From Photobacterium rosenbergii (GTDB lineage Bacteria > Pseudomonadota > Gammaproteobacteria > Enterobacterales > Vibrionaceae), in contig NZ_PYMB01000032.1 of NCBI RefSeq assembly GCF_003026455.1, positions 1-44,178 on the forward strand: 44,178 bases of DNA, written 5' to 3'. The first letter of the stretch is position 1, and each line of letters starts with the position of its first letter. The position numbers were made by a program, and so were the translations under genes. Under the pieces are notes generated by a model that was not told the DNA's origin, searched no databases, and was given only the letters and a program-made list of their open reading frames with translations. Below, in pieces: positions 43,379-44,178 of this stretch.

Positions 43379-43406
43379 AAAAAGCCGCGTCAAATGACAC
43401 GGCTTT
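43379..43406 (-). terminator. Hairpin terminator after tRNA-Asn copy 4
   Basis: On the minus strand AAAGCCGTGTCA and TGACGCGGCTTT form 12 pairs (one G-U), followed by T residues. A worn copy with an insertion lies at 43205-43260. Confidence 0.75.
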
Positions 43407-43414
43407 CTCTAAAG

Positions 43415-43490
43415 TGGCTCCCCCTGCGGGACTCGAACCTGCGACATACGGATTAACAGTCCGCCGTTCTACCAACTGAACTAAGGGGGA
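43415..43490 (-). tRNA. tRNA-Asn (GTT), copy 4
   Basis: Last tRNA of operon 2; identical to the other Asn copies. Confidence 0.97.
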
Positions 43491-43539
43491 ATTATCTTTT
43501 TACGTTATGTTGCTTTTCAAAAGCACCACAACTTAAATA

Positions 43540-43615
43540 TGGTGCCTCGAGGCGGAATCGAACCACCGACACGAGGATTTTCAATCCTCTGCTCTACCGA
43601 CTGAGCTATCGAGGC
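43540..43615 (-). tRNA. tRNA-Phe (GAA), copy 4
   Basis: Identical to the other Phe copies; CCA encoded. Confidence 0.97.
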
Positions 43616-43667
43616 AAAGCAAGAGCGGTTAAGACTCTGCTTGCACTTACCGAAGTAAGTTAATAAA

Positions 43668-43743
<76 letters not shown>

Positions 43744-43753
43744 ACACTTAAAG

Positions 43754-43829
43754 TGGCTCCCCCTGCGGGACTCGAACCTGCGACATACGGATTAACAGTC
43801 CGCCGTTCTACCAACTGAACTAAGGGGGA
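43754..43829 (-). tRNA. tRNA-Asn (GTT), copy 5
   Basis: Identical to the other Asn copies. Confidence 0.97.
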
Positions 43830-43876
43830 ATTATCTTTTACATCATGTTGCTTATTTCAAGCACCATAACTGAATA

Positions 43877-43952
43877 TGGTGCCTCGAGGCGGAATCGAAC
43901 CACCGACACGAGGATTTTCAATCCTCTGCTCTACCGACTGAGCTATCGAGGC
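43877..43952 (-). tRNA. tRNA-Phe (GAA), copy 5
   Basis: Identical to the other Phe copies. The spacer to Thr5 differs slightly from the other Phe-Thr spacers. Confidence 0.97.
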
Positions 43953-44005
43953 AAAAGTAGCGATGGTAAGTCTCTACTTTCTCTTACCGAAGTAAGAATA
44001 ATAAA

Positions 44006-44081
<76 letters not shown>

Positions 44082-44091
44082 ACACTTAAAG

Positions 44092-44167
44092 TGGCTCCCC
44101 CTGCGGGACTCGAACCTGCGACATACGGATTAACAGTCCGCCGTTCTACCAACTGAACTAAGGGGGA
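44092..44167 (-). tRNA. tRNA-Asn (GTT), copy 6
   Basis: Complete, ending 11 bases before the window edge. The array probably continues, and the promoter of operon 2 is outside the window. Confidence 0.96.
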
Positions 44168-44178
44168 ATTATCTTTTA

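Larger units (their letters stand above)
42976..43414. other. Spacer between GST gene and tRNA operon 2
   Basis: No coding gene is supported. From left: the GST promoter region to ~43200, a decayed copy of a hairpin (43205-43260), a terminator (43262-43291), element copy 3 (43300-43371) and a hairpin terminator (43379-43406). Confidence 0.6.

Noticed and set aside
43293..43475. 60-residue frame through element copy 3 and tRNA-Asn
   Set aside because: No ribosome-binding site and it lies mostly within RNA genes; E. coli tyrT has a similar peptide, tpr, so this is noted but not called.

Overview
The window is a stretch of a gammaproteobacterial chromosome, almost certainly from the Vibrionaceae (probably Photobacterium, Grimontia or a close relative). 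Three things point there: a LuxR/HapR/LitR-type quorum-sensing master regulator beside hpt; the dksA-gluQ-pcnB-folK-panBC and thpR/hrpB/mrcB gene order shared with Vibrio and Escherichia; and a large tRNA Thr/Phe/Asn array. No phage, plasmid, CRISPR array or intact insertion sequence was seen.

Layout. 1-2566: the end of aceF plus lpdA, the E2 and E3 subunits of pyruvate dehydrogenase. 2779-5328 (minus): a secreted GEVED/LruC-domain protein and a small lipoprotein. 5608-7524 (minus): a chemoreceptor, divergent from a PlpD-like patatin autotransporter (7584-9896). 10171-12768: acnB. 12977-17444 (minus): a DoxX protein and a glycerate module (CdaR-type regulator, GntP-family permease, glycerate kinase), lying between acnB and yacL, which are neighbours in E. 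coli. 17562-19717: yacL, then glnK-amtB behind a sigma-54 promoter. 19879-23735: Fur-controlled fbpABC iron(III) transporter. 23819-24409 (minus): HapR/LitR. 24631-29532: hpt, can, yadGH, panC and panB. 29561-33895 (minus): folK, pcnB, gluQ, dksA, sfsA, followed by thpR. 34529-39493: hrpB and mrcB. 39576-40832 (minus): an HD-GYP protein. 40973-44167 (minus): sixteen tRNA genes (6 Asn, 5 Phe, 5 Thr) in two operons separated by a glutathione S-transferase gene; the second operon runs off the window.

How the genes work together. Most of the window is core metabolism and regulation: pyruvate dehydrogenase and aconitase feed the TCA cycle; glnK-amtB handles ammonium under nitrogen control; fbpABC takes up iron; panB/panC and folK make cofactors; dksA, gluQ and the tRNA arrays serve translation and its stringent control. 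Convergent gene pairs are separated by strong bidirectional terminators.

The most unusual signals are: (1) a repeated non-tRNA element inside and at the end of the tRNA operons, which starts from a copy of the tRNA-Asn 3' end and holds a hairpin with compensatory base changes between copies; (2) a pcnB gene whose reading frame appears to start at a non-AUG codon; (3) a near-consensus NtrC site built into the yacL terminator hairpin upstream of the glnK sigma-54 promoter; (4) a HapR leader whose ribosome-binding site lies in a sequence that can pair with the Qrr small-RNA core; (5) a perfect 7-2-7 palindrome next to cdaR. All calls rest on reading the sequence and on recalled family knowledge; no database search was run.
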